Source: JBLNDG01 sp050261415 (GTDB lineage: Bacteria > Bacillota > Clostridia > Lutisporales > Lutisporaceae). From it: a stretch of DNA of 17,386 bases. The notes below the pieces were generated by a model that saw only the letters and a program-made list of their open reading frames with translations, did not search any database and had not been told where the DNA came from. The translations under genes were made by a program, and so were the position numbers. Of this stretch, positions 1 through 7,892 are shown in pieces. The stretch spans positions 1 to 17,386 of the forward strand of contig JBLNDG010000064.1 in the NCBI GenBank assembly GCA_050261415.1, given 5' to 3'. Within the stretch, counting starts at the first letter, position 1, and each line of letters begins with the position of its first letter.

Positions 1-523
1 CTGCCGTAGGATGAACCTTTGCCGGCCCGAAGTCCGGTTTCCATTCGGGCTGTTGGAGCTTTTCAGGCATTCCTTCAAATTGTCCCTTTCTGATTGTTGC
101 AAGATTTTCTCTTTCAGGAGCACTTGCAGAGTTTTCATACAGGAATATCGGAATATTGTATCTCTCTGCCGCTTCCTTCGCCACTTCCTTGGAGAGTTCT
201 ATTGCTTCGGTCATGCTGATATTCTTGAAGGGGATAAAGGGTACAACATCTGTAGCTCCCATTCTCGGGTGTTCCCCGGTATGCTTTGTCATGTCAATCA
301 GCTCAACTGCTGTTCCCATAGCTTCAAGTACAGCATCTTTGACCGGCCCGGGTTCCCCTACTACTGTCACAACCAGCCTGTTATGGTTCTCATCCGTTGA
401 GTAGTCAAGAAGTTTGACTCCTTCCTTACCCCTGAAGGCATCCATTATTTTCTCTACTTTTTCTTTATCTCTTCCCTCGCTGAAATTGGGTACACATTCA
501 ACAAGTTTCTTCACAATAGCCAT
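1..523 (-). CDS. ftcD: Glutamate formimidoyltransferase, N-terminal part (cut by window edge)
   Basis: The minus strand reads open from an ATG at 521-523 to the window edge, giving 174 residues that begin MAIVKKLVECVPNFSEGRD. The VPNFSEGRD start, the HPRMGATDVVPFIP block near residue 90 and IPIFLYENSA near residue 140 are typical of the FTCD N-terminal formiminotransferase domain. The family moves the formimino group of N-formimino-glutamate, the late product of histidine breakdown, to tetrahydrofolate in the cytoplasm. A ribosome site (AAAGGTGG, complement of 531-538) sits 7 bases before the ATG. It is the next gene after hutU in the direction of transcription, with a 117-base gap. Whether a cyclodeaminase domain is fused at the C-terminus, as in animal FTCD, cannot be seen here. 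Confidence 0.93.
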   Translation of the reverse strand, partial: MAIVKKLVECVPNFSEGRDKEKVEKIMDAFRGKEGVKLLDYSTDENHNRLVVTVVGEPGPVKDAVLEAMGTAVELIDMTKHTGEHPRMGATDVVPFIPFKNISMTEAIELSKEVAKEAAERYNIPIFLYENSASAPERENLATIRKGQFEGMPEKLQQPEWKPDFGPAKVHPTA

Positions 524-582
524 TTGAAGACCACCTTTCCTATTCCTTCGTTCCTGTAATTCAGGACAATTGTTCAGAAAAT

Positions 583-632
583 GGCCCGGTAGAAATACAC
601 GCGGCTTAAGCATGCACTTCTACGCAGGCCCA
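583..632. other. Imperfect hairpin between hutU and ftcD
   Basis: GTAGAA at 589-594 pairs perfectly with TTCTAC at 618-623. Partly paired GGCCC-rich arms lie outside, and the palindrome GCTTAAGC is in the loop. No T-run follows, so this is not a standard terminator. It could slow transcription or protect mRNA between the two histidine-pathway genes. Confidence 0.3.
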
Positions 633-640
633 TATATATC

Positions 641-2677
641 CTATTTGTGTTTCTTTGCCAAAGCTTCTTTAACAGTTTTCTTTACAAGGTTTTCCTCCGG
701 TATGAACGGAAGAGTTATATGGTCCTTGCCTGCCTGTGTCTGGTTGTATTCTATTGTTGTGGTTATTGAGTTCTCGTTTCTTGCCCATGCACGCCTTGCA
801 ACTCCGCCCATTACATCCCACAGCATAGCATCTTTTATTATTGAATCTTTTAATTCGCTTCCATCCAGTACCAGACCAAAGCCTCCGTTGATTGCCTTTC
901 CTATACCAACCCCGCCTCCATTATGAAGTGCAACAAGGCTCATCCCTTTTGCTGCATTTCCTGCAAAGCACTGGACTGCCATATCAGCCATTATATTGCT
1001 TCCGTCTTTTATATTTGAAGTTTCTCTAAAGGGTGAGTCGGTACCGCTTACATCATGGTGGTCACGTCCCATCATTACGGGTCCGATTTCTCCGTTTCTC
1101 ACCATTTCGTTGAATTTTAATGCAATCTTGGTTCTTCCCCATGCATCCTGGTAGAGTATCCTTGCTTGAGTACCAACAACCAGCTTATTCTTCTCTGCAT
1201 CCCTTATCCATACCCAGTTGTCCCTGTCCTGAGCTCTTCTATCCGGGTTAATGCAATCCATTGCAGCACGGTCTGTTTTTACAAGGTCTTCATGCTTTCC
1301 GCTGAGGCATACCCATCTGAAAGGCCCGTAACCGTAGTCGAACAGCTCCGGTCCCATTATATCCTCTACATAGGATGGGAATATGAAACCATCTTTTTCA
1401 TCGGCACCGTTCTTTGCGATTTCCTGAACTCCGGCATCATAAACCGCCTTCATAAAGGAGTTGCCGTAATCGAAGAAATAGGTTCCCCTGTTTACAAGTT
1501 CCTTTATAAGCTCAAAGTGTTTTCTCAAGCTCTTGTCTACATATTTGCAGAAGCCTTCCCTGTCTTCCTTGAGCATTTTTGTCCTTTCCTCAAAGGTAAG
1601 TCCCTGAGGGCAGTAACCGCCTTCATATGCTGCATGGCAGGAAGTCTGATCCGACAGAAGGTGAATCTTTACATTATTTTTAACCGCATATTCCAGTAAA
1701 TCTACTATATTCCCATGATAAGCAATTGATATGGGTTCCTTTTTCTTAAGATACTCTTCAGCTGTTTTGAATACTTCTTTCAAATCTGAAGAAACCAGGC
1801 TTACCCAGCCTTGCTTATGCCTTGTTTCTATTCTTGAATAGTCTACTTCTGCAACTATTCCTACTCCATTTGCTATTTCAATGGCCTTCGGCTGAGCTCC
1901 GCTCATTCCGCCTAGTCCTGAAGTGACGAACAAATATCCCTTAAGGTCCTCATTAGGCCCTATGCCATATTTTTTCCTGCCTGCGTTAAGAATTGTATTA
2001 AAAGTACCATGCACTATCCCCTGAGGCCCTATATACATCCAGCCTCCTGCCGTCATCTGCCCGTAGTTTGCAACACCCATCTGCATTGCATAGTGCCAAT
2101 CCTTATGGTTGTCAAACATTCCTACCATAAGTGCATTGGTTATTATTACTCTCGGGTTATCAGGTTTTGAGTGGAAAAGTCCCACAGGATGCCCGGACTC
2201 TATAACCAGTGTCTGGTGGTCAGTCAGCACCTCCAGGTATTTCTTTATCAGCCTGTACTGCATCCAGTTCTGGCATACCTGGCCTGTTTCTCCATAGGTT
2301 ACAAGCTCGTAAGGATAAAGAGCGATTTCAAAGTCCAGGTTGTTGTCTATCATTACCTGGAAGGCCTTGCCTTCTATACAGTTCCCTTTGTACTCGTCAA
2401 TAGGCTTGCCGTAGATTCTTCCCTCCGGCCTGAAACGGTAGCCATAGATTCTTCCCCTTGTCATCAGCTCTTCCATGAATTCGGGTGCCAGTTCTGCATG
2501 AAGCTCTTCCGGTATATACCTGAGAGCATTCTTCAGTGCTGTCTCGGCTTGCTCCGGGGTCAGTGTGAAGCCTCTGTCCGGAGCCCTTCTGATGCCTTCC
2601 ACAAACTTAGGCATTTCCGGCAATACATTATCCAGCTTGATTGTCATAGCTTTTGAGATGTCATAATTTGTTACCAT
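641..2677 (-). CDS. hutU: Urocanate hydratase, long form
   Basis: The 678-residue protein converts urocanate to 4-imidazolone-5-propionate using tightly bound NAD+, the second step of histidine degradation. The dinucleotide-binding stretch VTSGLGGMSGAQPKA lies near residue 250, followed by the family blocks YVEDIMGPELFDYGYGPFRW, GRDHHDVSGTDSPFRETSN and LHNGGGVGIGKAINGG. The length (about 675-680 residues) and the GRDHHDVSGTDSPFRETSN block match the animal UROC1-like long form, not the roughly 555-residue Pseudomonas/Bacillus HutU. In the short form that block carries a cysteine (HLDCGS) which here reads HHDVSG. The ATG at 2675-2677 has GGGGGAA as ribosome site 7 bases upstream. The gene lies between fhs and ftcD on the same strand. 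The 193-base gap to fhs (2678-2870) has no clear terminator, so the genes may be co-transcribed. Confidence 0.95.
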   Translation of the reverse strand: MVTNYDISKAMTIKLDNVLPEMPKFVEGIRRAPDRGFTLTPEQAETALKNALRYIPEELHAELAPEFMEELMTRGRIYGYRFRPEGRIYGKPIDEYKGNCIEGKAFQVMIDNNLDFEIALYPYELVTYGETGQVCQNWMQYRLIKKYLEVLTDHQTLVIESGHPVGLFHSKPDNPRVIITNALMVGMFDNHKDWHYAMQMGVANYGQMTAGGWMYIGPQGIVHGTFNTILNAGRKKYGIGPNEDLKGYLFVTSGLGGMSGAQPKAIEIANGVGIVAEVDYSRIETRHKQGWVSLVSSDLKEVFKTAEEYLKKKEPISIAYHGNIVDLLEYAVKNNVKIHLLSDQTSCHAAYEGGYCPQGLTFEERTKMLKEDREGFCKYVDKSLRKHFELIKELVNRGTYFFDYGNSFMKAVYDAGVQEIAKNGADEKDGFIFPSYVEDIMGPELFDYGYGPFRWVCLSGKHEDLVKTDRAAMDCINPDRRAQDRDNWVWIRDAEKNKLVVGTQARILYQDAWGRTKIALKFNEMVRNGEIGPVMMGRDHHDVSGTDSPFRETSNIKDGSNIMADMAVQCFAGNAAKGMSLVALHNGGGVGIGKAINGGFGLVLDGSELKDSIIKDAMLWDVMGGVARRAWARNENSITTTIEYNQTQAGKDHITLPFIPEENLVKKTVKEALAKKHK

Positions 2678-2870
2678 TACAATTCCCCCAATGCTTATAT
2701 TTTAAACTATTTTGCGCCATTTCATTTCAGCATAAATTACCGCATGTAAACAAGTTCATCCATATAGACGACCCGTTCCTTACCTGCAGTAATCTATGCT
2801 TCTAATATTATTGCTCAATTGCGTTAAAACTTAGTCCACGTTTCGGCTTAAATTCTATGCCGCGTACTTT

Positions 2871-4553
2871 TTAGAACAAACCTGTAACTACACCATTTTC
2901 GTCAATATCTATAAGCTCTGCCGACGGTACCTTTGGAAGTCCGGGCATCGTCATGATATCCCCTGTCAGGCACACAATAAAGCCTGCACCTGCAGATACC
3001 CTGACTTCGTTCACACTAATCTCAAAGTTCTTTGGAGCTCCAAGAAGCTGCGGATTGTCCGAAAGTGAATATTGTGTCTTTGCCATACATATCGGGAGCT
3101 TATCCAATCCCAGCTCCTCAAGCCTTTTTATTTCCTTTATGGCTTTGGCTGAGAACTTAACTCCGCTTCCACCGTATATCTCTTTTACTATAGTCCCTAT
3201 CTTCTCAGCGATTGAAGCTTCGACCTCGTAAATCGGCTTATAATGCGGTTCTTCACGGTCTATAAGGCTGACCAGCTTCTCAGCCATTTCGGTTCCGCCT
3301 TCTCCGCCCTTTTCCCATACTTCATTAAGCGATGCTTCAACGCCGTATTCCTTGCATTTTTTGAGCAAAAGCTCAACTTCAGCTTCAGTATCATTTATAA
3401 AGCGGTTAACTGCGACCAAAACCGGCAAACCAAACTTTCTGACATTTTCAACCTGTTTTGCAAGGTTTTCGAAGCCCTTGTCAAGAGCAGTCAGATTCTC
3501 CTGCCCAAGCTCGGTCTTCTTGACACCCCCGTGCATTTTCAGTGCACGTATTGTTGCAACAATGACAACAGCTGCGGGCTTCAATCCCCCATACCTGCAT
3601 TTTATATCAAGGAATTTTTCTGCGCCGAGGTCGGCACCGAAGCCTGCCTCCGTTACCAGATAATCAGCCAGCTTCAAACCAAGTTTCGTAGCTATTATAC
3701 TGTTGCATCCATGGGCAATATTTGCAAAAGGTCCGCCGTGGATAAGTGCCGGTGTATTTTCCAAAGTCTGCACAAGATTTGGCTTTATAGCATCCTTCAA
3801 AAGCAGGGTCATAGCTCCGTCAACCTTTAGATCCTTTGCAGTAACCGGCTGTCCATCGAAATTATATGCTACAACCATTCTTCCTATTCTTTTCTTTAAA
3901 TCCATCAAATCGCTTGCAAGACAGAGAACTGCCATTACCTCGGAGGCAACAGTAATTGTAAATCCGTCCTGTCTGACAAAACCGTTGGCTTTGCCTCCAA
4001 GGCCTACAACTACTTCCCTCAAGGCCCTGTCATTCATATCCAATACTCTTTTCCAGACGATCTGCCTTGAATCAATGTTCAGCATATTGCCCTGGTGGAT
4101 ATGGTTGTCTATTGCTGCTGCGAGGAGATTGTTTGCCGCAGTTATCGCATGCATATCCCCGGTAAAATGCAGATTGATATCCTCCATAGGAACAACCTGG
4201 GCATAACCGCCTCCGGCCGCTCCCCCCTTAACTCCGAAAACAGGTCCCAGTGAAGGCTCTCTAAGTGCTATCATTGCTTTTTTGCCTATTTTATTCAAAG
4301 CCTGTCCCAAACCTACGGTTGTTGTCGACTTTCCTTCACCTGCGGGTGTTGGGGTAATTGCAGTCACCAATACAAGTTTTCCATCCTTTTTGTCCTTCAG
4401 CCTCTCAAATATATCGTGGGATACTTTTGCCTTGTATTTTCCGTACAATTCAAGTTCATCCTCAAGTATTCCACATTCTTTTGCTATTTCCCTGATATCC
4501 TTCATTTTTGCCTGCTGTGCAATTTCTATATCGCTTGGTACTTTTACTCCCAT
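2871..4553 (-). CDS. fhs: Formate-tetrahydrofolate ligase
   Basis: The 560-residue cytoplasmic enzyme interconverts formate, ATP and tetrahydrofolate with 10-formyl-tetrahydrofolate, ADP and phosphate. The nucleotide/formyl-phosphate loop TPTPAGEGKSTTT starts at about residue 67, followed by EPSLGPVFGVKGGAAGGGYAQ split across residues ~96-116 and the HFTGDMHAITAANNLL block. The length matches the roughly 557-residue clostridial enzyme. I chose the ATG at 4551-4553 (MGVKVPSD) over the ATG 18 bases upstream, because the AGGAGGGA ribosome site (complement of 4561-4568) lies between them with good spacing to the inner start. A TATAAT-like -10 is visible on this strand at 4595-4600, but no convincing -35. 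Standing before hutU and ftcD, it suggests formimino-derived C1 units can be released as formate with ATP gain. It may equally serve biosynthesis or acetogenesis. Confidence 0.96.
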   Translation of the reverse strand: MGVKVPSDIEIAQQAKMKDIREIAKECGILEDELELYGKYKAKVSHDIFERLKDKKDGKLVLVTAITPTPAGEGKSTTTVGLGQALNKIGKKAMIALREPSLGPVFGVKGGAAGGGYAQVVPMEDINLHFTGDMHAITAANNLLAAAIDNHIHQGNMLNIDSRQIVWKRVLDMNDRALREVVVGLGGKANGFVRQDGFTITVASEVMAVLCLASDLMDLKKRIGRMVVAYNFDGQPVTAKDLKVDGAMTLLLKDAIKPNLVQTLENTPALIHGGPFANIAHGCNSIIATKLGLKLADYLVTEAGFGADLGAEKFLDIKCRYGGLKPAAVVIVATIRALKMHGGVKKTELGQENLTALDKGFENLAKQVENVRKFGLPVLVAVNRFINDTEAEVELLLKKCKEYGVEASLNEVWEKGGEGGTEMAEKLVSLIDREEPHYKPIYEVEASIAEKIGTIVKEIYGGSGVKFSAKAIKEIKRLEELGLDKLPICMAKTQYSLSDNPQLLGAPKNFEISVNEVRVSAGAGFIVCLTGDIMTMPGLPKVPSAELIDIDENGVVTGLF

Positions 4554-4699
4554 GAATGTTTCCCTCCTCATAATATAGAATTCTTTATATTTTCATTATA
4601 ATTTTCTAACGTCCTAAAAACGTCACAAAAAAACGGCACATATTACAGTCTGATTCACTATAATACATACCATCTGTTCTCTGCCTCAATTTAAAGTAC

Positions 4700-6091
4700 T
4701 TAACCGTTTTCCTCCACCAGCCGTTTATCATAAATATTCTTGCTTTTGTAATAGAAAAGACATACAAGGAACCTGAAAATCAGGTCAATGCACATTACAA
4801 CCCATATCGAAACAATAGTCCTCTTTAAGACATAAGCCACAAGCAGCGTAAAAGGCACCCTCACGCCCCACAATCCCAACCCTGCAACCATCATGGGCAC
4901 CTTGGTATATCCGGCTCCTCTCATTGCACCTGCAAGCACTCCCGTCGTATTCTGGGGGAACTGTACAAGTCCCATAAGTATAAGGTAAATCGCACTCAGA
5001 TTGATTATTTCCTTATTGTTGGTCAGGATTGACATCATTGCCTTCGGGAAGCCTATCAATATCGTAACGCTTATCGCCGTTATGCATAGGGCCCCCTTAA
5101 GTATCTGCTTCAAATAAAGCTTGGCAAGATCTTTATCCTTTGCTCCCAAAGCCTGCCCTATGAGTGCTGTTGCAACTACACCGAACCCTGCAGCAGGCGT
5201 ATATGATATGGATTCCGCCTGAAGCCCCAGCTGGTGGGCGGCAAAGGCAGTTTCACCGAAGGTGAGTATTGCCCTTGTAAGTATGATTGCAGCTAACTGC
5301 CAGAATATTGATTCCATAGAGGTCGGCAAGCCTACCCGGTATACATCGGCAATCTGACGCCTATCAACTGACAGGAAGCTTTTGTTAAGGTAACTCCTAA
5401 GTATTCCGTCCCTATTGAAAATAATATATAAACCCAAAGCGGCGGCAACCGCCTGTGAAGCTACAGTAGCCACGGCTGCTCCCCTTACACCCATGGGAGA
5501 AATGCCAAGCTTTCCGAAAATAATTATGTAGCCTACCAGCAGGTTTACAATGTTCATAATCATGGTTATGAACATTGGGGTCCTGGCATTGCCCATACCC
5601 TGCAGTACTCCCCCGATTACCAGCATAACCGCCAGGAAGGGAAGTCCAAAGGACACAGTTTTCAAGTATTCAGTCGCCAATTCCAGAAGCTCCGGTTGGG
5701 GATTGAATACCATCAAAAGCTTTGACGCCTGTGTAAATACAATTACCTGCAACACTACCACAACAACAATGCTTGACAGCATGGTCTGCTTAATTACATT
5801 CTTTACCTTGCCGATATCACCGGAACCATAGTACTGCGCAACAAATACCGTAGCACCTGTAGTGATACCCTTGAACAGCGCCCATATTATCTGGGTTATG
5901 CGCATACTGATTCCAAGAGCGCTTATAGAAAGTGCATCTATTCTTCCTATCATCCCCATGGAAACAATTCCTGCCGCCATTTGAAGCACATTTTCTATTG
6001 TTATAGGTACAATCATGGATATTATCTTTTTGTTGATTCTGCTAATATCCGTTGAAGATCCGGGCTGCTTCCGAAGTTCTATATTTTCCAA
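4700..6091 (-). CDS. MATE family multidrug/metabolite efflux pump
   Basis: The 463-residue inner-membrane protein has about twelve hydrophobic segments in two related halves. MATE-like sequences include the first helix region IVPITIENVLQMAAGIVSMGMIG, split by short polar turns, the VFVAQYYGSGD segment after helix 2 (near residue 85), and the second-half counterparts HQLGLQAESISYTPAAGFG and ALIGQALGAKD. MATE proteins export cationic drugs or metabolites using sodium or proton gradients; the substrate cannot be read here. The start is TTG (complement of 6089-6091), with GGGAG (complement of 6101-6105) nine bases upstream. It has its own promoter just upstream, and two hairpin terminators separate it from the gene before it, so it looks monocistronic. 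Confidence 0.92.
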   Translation of the reverse strand: MENIELRKQPGSSTDISRINKKIISMIVPITIENVLQMAAGIVSMGMIGRIDALSISALGISMRITQIIWALFKGITTGATVFVAQYYGSGDIGKVKNVIKQTMLSSIVVVVVLQVIVFTQASKLLMVFNPQPELLELATEYLKTVSFGLPFLAVMLVIGGVLQGMGNARTPMFITMIMNIVNLLVGYIIIFGKLGISPMGVRGAAVATVASQAVAAALGLYIIFNRDGILRSYLNKSFLSVDRRQIADVYRVGLPTSMESIFWQLAAIILTRAILTFGETAFAAHQLGLQAESISYTPAAGFGVVATALIGQALGAKDKDLAKLYLKQILKGALCITAISVTILIGFPKAMMSILTNNKEIINLSAIYLILMGLVQFPQNTTGVLAGAMRGAGYTKVPMMVAGLGLWGVRVPFTLLVAYVLKRTIVSIWVVMCIDLIFRFLVCLFYYKSKNIYDKRLVEENG

Positions 6092-6138
6092 CTCAAATAT
6101 CTCCCACTCATATCCGGTTTGAAACCGTTTATTTATAG

Positions 6139-6169
6139 ATTATACCATATCAAGCCCACATATTGTAAA
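6139..6169 (-). promoter_or_regulatory. Promoter for the MATE gene
   Basis: On the minus strand, TTTACA (complement of 6164-6169) and TATAAT (complement of 6139-6144) are 19 bases apart. An extended -10 TGG directly precedes TATAAT. The predicted leader to the TTG start is about 40 bases, too short for a riboswitch. Confidence 0.55.
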
Positions 6170-6189
6170 TAGCACCGAAACGTTGCACT

Positions 6190-6222
6190 AAAAGCTCGGA
6201 GGTATCGAGCCTCCTCGCTTTT
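6190..6222 (-). terminator. Second hairpin after the GYF_2 gene, terminator-like
   Basis: AAAAGC (6190-6195) pairs with GCTTTT (6217-6222) and GGAGG (6198-6202) with CCTCC (6210-6214), with a 2x2 internal mismatch and a 7-base loop. On the minus strand the stem ends in TTTT. It lies downstream of the stronger hairpin at 6267-6283 and just before the MATE promoter, so it probably acts as a backup. Confidence 0.45.
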
Positions 6223-6258
6223 GACTGCTTCTACTTTGGTAGAATGTCCACTAATCAT

Positions 6259-6283
6259 AAAGAAAAAACACCCTACGGGTGTT
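6259..6283 (-). terminator. Intrinsic terminator of the GYF_2 gene
   Basis: AACACCC (6267-6273) and GGGTGTT (6277-6283) form a perfect 7-bp stem with a 3-base loop. On the minus strand it is followed by six T and then CTTT. It lies 83 bases past the stop codon of the gene at 6366-6803. Confidence 0.8.
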
Positions 6284-6365
6284 ATCTTATAGTTACCTAA
6301 GTTTTCTTTTTCCTGTATAAATATGCAGCAATCAAGGTGTTCCCTTCATAGCATCCCCCGTGAAG

Positions 6366-6803
6366 CTAGATCAATCTGAATATAATCCATATTGCCAAAC
6401 ATGCAAGCAGCGCCCCTGCTGCTATCATGCCAATCTTAAGTCCGGCTGATTCTTTTTTATGCTTTACTGTTCTCGTTGTTGTCATACTATCAAATACCTT
6501 CCGGATATCCTCCTGGGCTTTTTCAGCAGCATGTTCAGGCTTTTCTTCAGGTTTTTCTTCGAATATCTCCTGGGGCTTCTCCTCTGGCTGCTCCTTTACC
6601 TTGAAAAGCCCTTCTACTTCTCCCGCCTTTACCCAATACCTGCTTCCGAATCTCCAGATATAGTCCTCCGGACCGATTTCCCCTTTTTCGACCAGTTCTG
6701 CAATATCCCCGTAGGTATAAGGCCCATGCTCCTGATTATCCTTTCTGTAATGCCATACATACCTTTTAACTTCCTCCGAACCAGCTTCGTTAAGATTATT
6801 CAT
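6366..6803 (-). CDS. GYF_2-domain protein with C-terminal membrane anchor
   Basis: The 145-residue protein has three parts. Residues ~15-67 resemble a GYF_2 domain: WHYRKDNQEHGPYTYGDIAE, a WRFGSRYWVKAGEVEGLF end, conserved aromatics and the GP turn. Residues ~70-100 are a low-complexity acidic linker with repeats of PEEKP. The end has a basic patch (HKKESAGLK) and one membrane helix (about residues 123-143), so the protein should be anchored with its bulk in the cytoplasm. GYF_2 domains are thought to bind proline-rich or partner proteins; no enzymatic role is evident. I chose the ATG at 6801-6803 over the GTG nine bases upstream, because AGGTG (complement of 6810-6814) is its ribosome site six bases away. 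The function is unknown. Confidence 0.75.
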   Translation of the reverse strand: MNNLNEAGSEEVKRYVWHYRKDNQEHGPYTYGDIAELVEKGEIGPEDYIWRFGSRYWVKAGEVEGLFKVKEQPEEKPQEIFEEKPEEKPEHAAEKAQEDIRKVFDSMTTTRTVKHKKESAGLKIGMIAAGALLACLAIWIIFRLI

Positions 6804-6817
6804 ATGCTTCACCTGCC

Positions 6818-6844
6818 ATTATAAATATATATTAATTATGTCAA
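6818..6844 (-). promoter_or_regulatory. Possible promoter for the GYF_2 gene
   Basis: TTGACA (complement of 6839-6844) and TATAAT (complement of 6818-6823) are both perfect on the minus strand, but the spacing is only 15 bases. The predicted transcript would start almost at the ribosome site, giving a very short leader. Confidence 0.4.
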
Positions 6845-6974
6845 TTTATAGTGTACTATCCACTTACCGGATATAAGCGGTAACACGTCAGTTACAGTTA
6901 TATTTTACCACTCTTTACGGATATAAAACAGCACCAATTTGTCGAAACCGGATGCAATACCCGGGCACTTAATT

Positions 6975-7091
6975 TTAGATTATTGTTACTTTAGTATCAA
7001 CCGGAACCGTATTAAGGAGCGCTATTACATCACGGTTGTACATCCTGATATACCCATGGGACACAGCTTTTCCTTTAGTTATAACTAACTC
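6975..7091 (-). pseudogene. C-terminal scrap of an L,D-transpeptidase (YkuD/ErfK) gene
   Basis: Reading the minus strand from 7082 to the TAA at 6975-6977 gives GKAVSHGYIRMYNRD, then about 17 more residues ending DTKVTII. This matches the C-terminus of the intact L,D-transpeptidase at 12537-13013 (GKAISNGCIRMYNKD ... GTKVKIV). The catalytic cysteine of the SHGC motif reads tyrosine (TAT for TGT). No start, ribosome site or upstream domain exists: the frame runs into the island promoter and closes at a stop at 7092-7094. Translated similarity is high but base identity to the intact copy looks only moderate, so this is an old paralogue remnant, not a fresh duplication. It marks the left edge of the plus-strand island. 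Confidence 0.75.
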
Positions 7092-7156
7092 TTATTGTAT
7101 ATCAGAGAGACTAATGACCAAGTGCAGATTGTTTGTTATATAATTAACATTGGAAG
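7092..7156 (+). promoter_or_regulatory. Island promoter 1 with LysR-type operator, copy A
   Basis: This 65-base block aligns without gaps to 10851-10915 with 47 identical bases. The first 24 bases match at 21 positions and hold a TTATTGTATAT core with a T-N11-A arrangement (CTTAT-N5-ATCAG from 7091). Downstream lie TATAAT (7139-7144) and a weak -35 (TGACCA, 7115-7120), 18 bases apart. The selenoprotein ATG at 7215 is about 65 bases past the expected transcription start. Confidence 0.7.
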
Positions 7157-7214
7157 CGCAAGGAATATAACGTTATATTTTAGTCGACTTACAATTAGTA
7201 GGAAGGTGAAAAAT

Positions 7215-7862
7215 ATGGACAAAATGTCAAGGAAGGATTTCCTTAAAGGAGTAGGGAAGACAGTTGCCGGCGTAACTGTAGTGGGTACTATAAGTGCTGC
7301 ACTATCCGGCTGTGCAGCACCTGCAGCTGCAGCGCCTGCAACATCTGAAAAACCTAAGTGGCCCTTTACCTATAAGAAAGTAGACCCGGATAAGGCTGCT
7401 GAAAGAGCTTTTAAGGCTTACAAAGAAAAGGGCGGCTGAGGCATCGGAGTTTCCGAAGGGTTCTTCGGCACATTATCAGAAGAAATTGGATATCCTTTTA
7501 ATCAAATTCCACCAGAAGCATTTATAAGTTACGCTGGAGGGTTCGGACAGGCTACTCTTTGCGGCACTATAGCTGTAGGTGCAGCTGCCATAGGTTCTGT
7601 ATGTGATGCGGAAACATCAAAGAAATTACTGGCTGAACTATCAAAGTGGTATAAACAAAACGCTTTTCCAAATTATCAACCTGAAGGACTGGGGCTTCCT
7701 CAGACAGTGTCAGATTCTGTATTATGTGAAGTGTCAGTTGGTAAGTTCATGGAAAAAAGCGGATTCGAATATGGCAGTCCTGAAAGAAAAAGCCGTTGTG
7801 CAGGTGTCGCAGCTGAAGTAACTAAAAAGGTTATTGAATTATTAAATGCAGAATTAGGATAA
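7215..7862 (+). CDS. Tat-exported C_GCAxxG_C_C redox lipoprotein, probable selenoprotein (Sec75)
   Basis: The reading frame runs from ATG 7215 through an in-frame TGA at 7437-7439 to TAA at 7860-7862: 215 residues if TGA is read as selenocysteine. Residues 4-33 are a Tat-like lipoprotein signal, SRKDFLKG (RK in place of RR), a weakly hydrophobic stretch, then lipobox LSGC with Cys33. The mature part has KWPFTYKKVDPDKAAERAF, then KGG-U-GIGVSEGFFGTL, LCGTIAVGAAAIG (Cys116), and cysteines 130, 171 and 195. This is the layout of C_GCAxxG_C_C proteins related to the split-Soret cytochrome fold, where the U position is normally cysteine (GGCCYGVF-like). The frame after TGA is fully open for 140 residues and carries the other family cysteines, which argues against a true stop. 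The ribosome site is AGGAAGGTGA at 7200-7209. Stopping at TGA would give only a 74-residue stub. The natural substrate is unknown; a thiol or selenol redox role outside the membrane is likely. Confidence 0.85.
7453..7468 (+). promoter_or_regulatory. Bacterial SECIS-like hairpin
   Basis: CCGAAG (7453-7458) and CTTCGG (7463-7468) form a perfect 6-bp stem closed by a GGTT loop (7459-7462). The first loop G is 20 bases after the TGA. Bacterial SECIS elements lie just downstream of UGA inside the coding region, with a G among the first two apical-loop bases and roughly 16-37 bases from UGA; this hairpin meets each condition. SelB would bind it to deliver Sec-tRNA. A competing small hairpin (TCGGA/TCCGA, 7444-7456) has a 3-base loop and sits too close to the UGA. 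Confidence 0.75.
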
Positions 7863-7892
7863 CTTAAGAATAGCGTTTTAACGAAATTCCCA

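Noticed and set aside
1166..1699. Long plus-strand ORFs opposite hutU, fhs and other genes
   Set aside because: They are antisense shadows of well-supported genes and have no family motifs or ribosome sites.
6092..6290. Possible riboswitch in front of the MATE gene
   Set aside because: The promoter at 6139-6169 leaves a leader of about 40 bases; the hairpins further upstream are terminators of the previous gene.
7095..7439. A 114-residue ORF starting at 7095 and ending at the TGA
   Set aside because: Its first 40 codons cover the promoter and have no ribosome site; the real start is ATG 7215 after AGGAAGGTGA, and the TGA is probably read through as selenocysteine.
7444..7456. TCGGA-GTT-TCCGA hairpin as the SECIS
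   Set aside because: Its loop starts only 10 bases after the UGA; the CCGAAG/CTTCGG hairpin fits distance and loop rules better.
7603..7821. A plus-strand ORF of 72 codons inside the second part of the selenoprotein
   Set aside because: It is out of frame with the C_GCAxxG_C_C reading frame and shows no family motifs.
7215..7862. Selenoprotein as a plain nonsense-mutated pseudogene
   Set aside because: The downstream frame is intact with all family cysteines, a SECIS-like hairpin sits at the right distance, and UGA replaces a Cys position. Kept only as a fallback if the genome lacks selB/selC.
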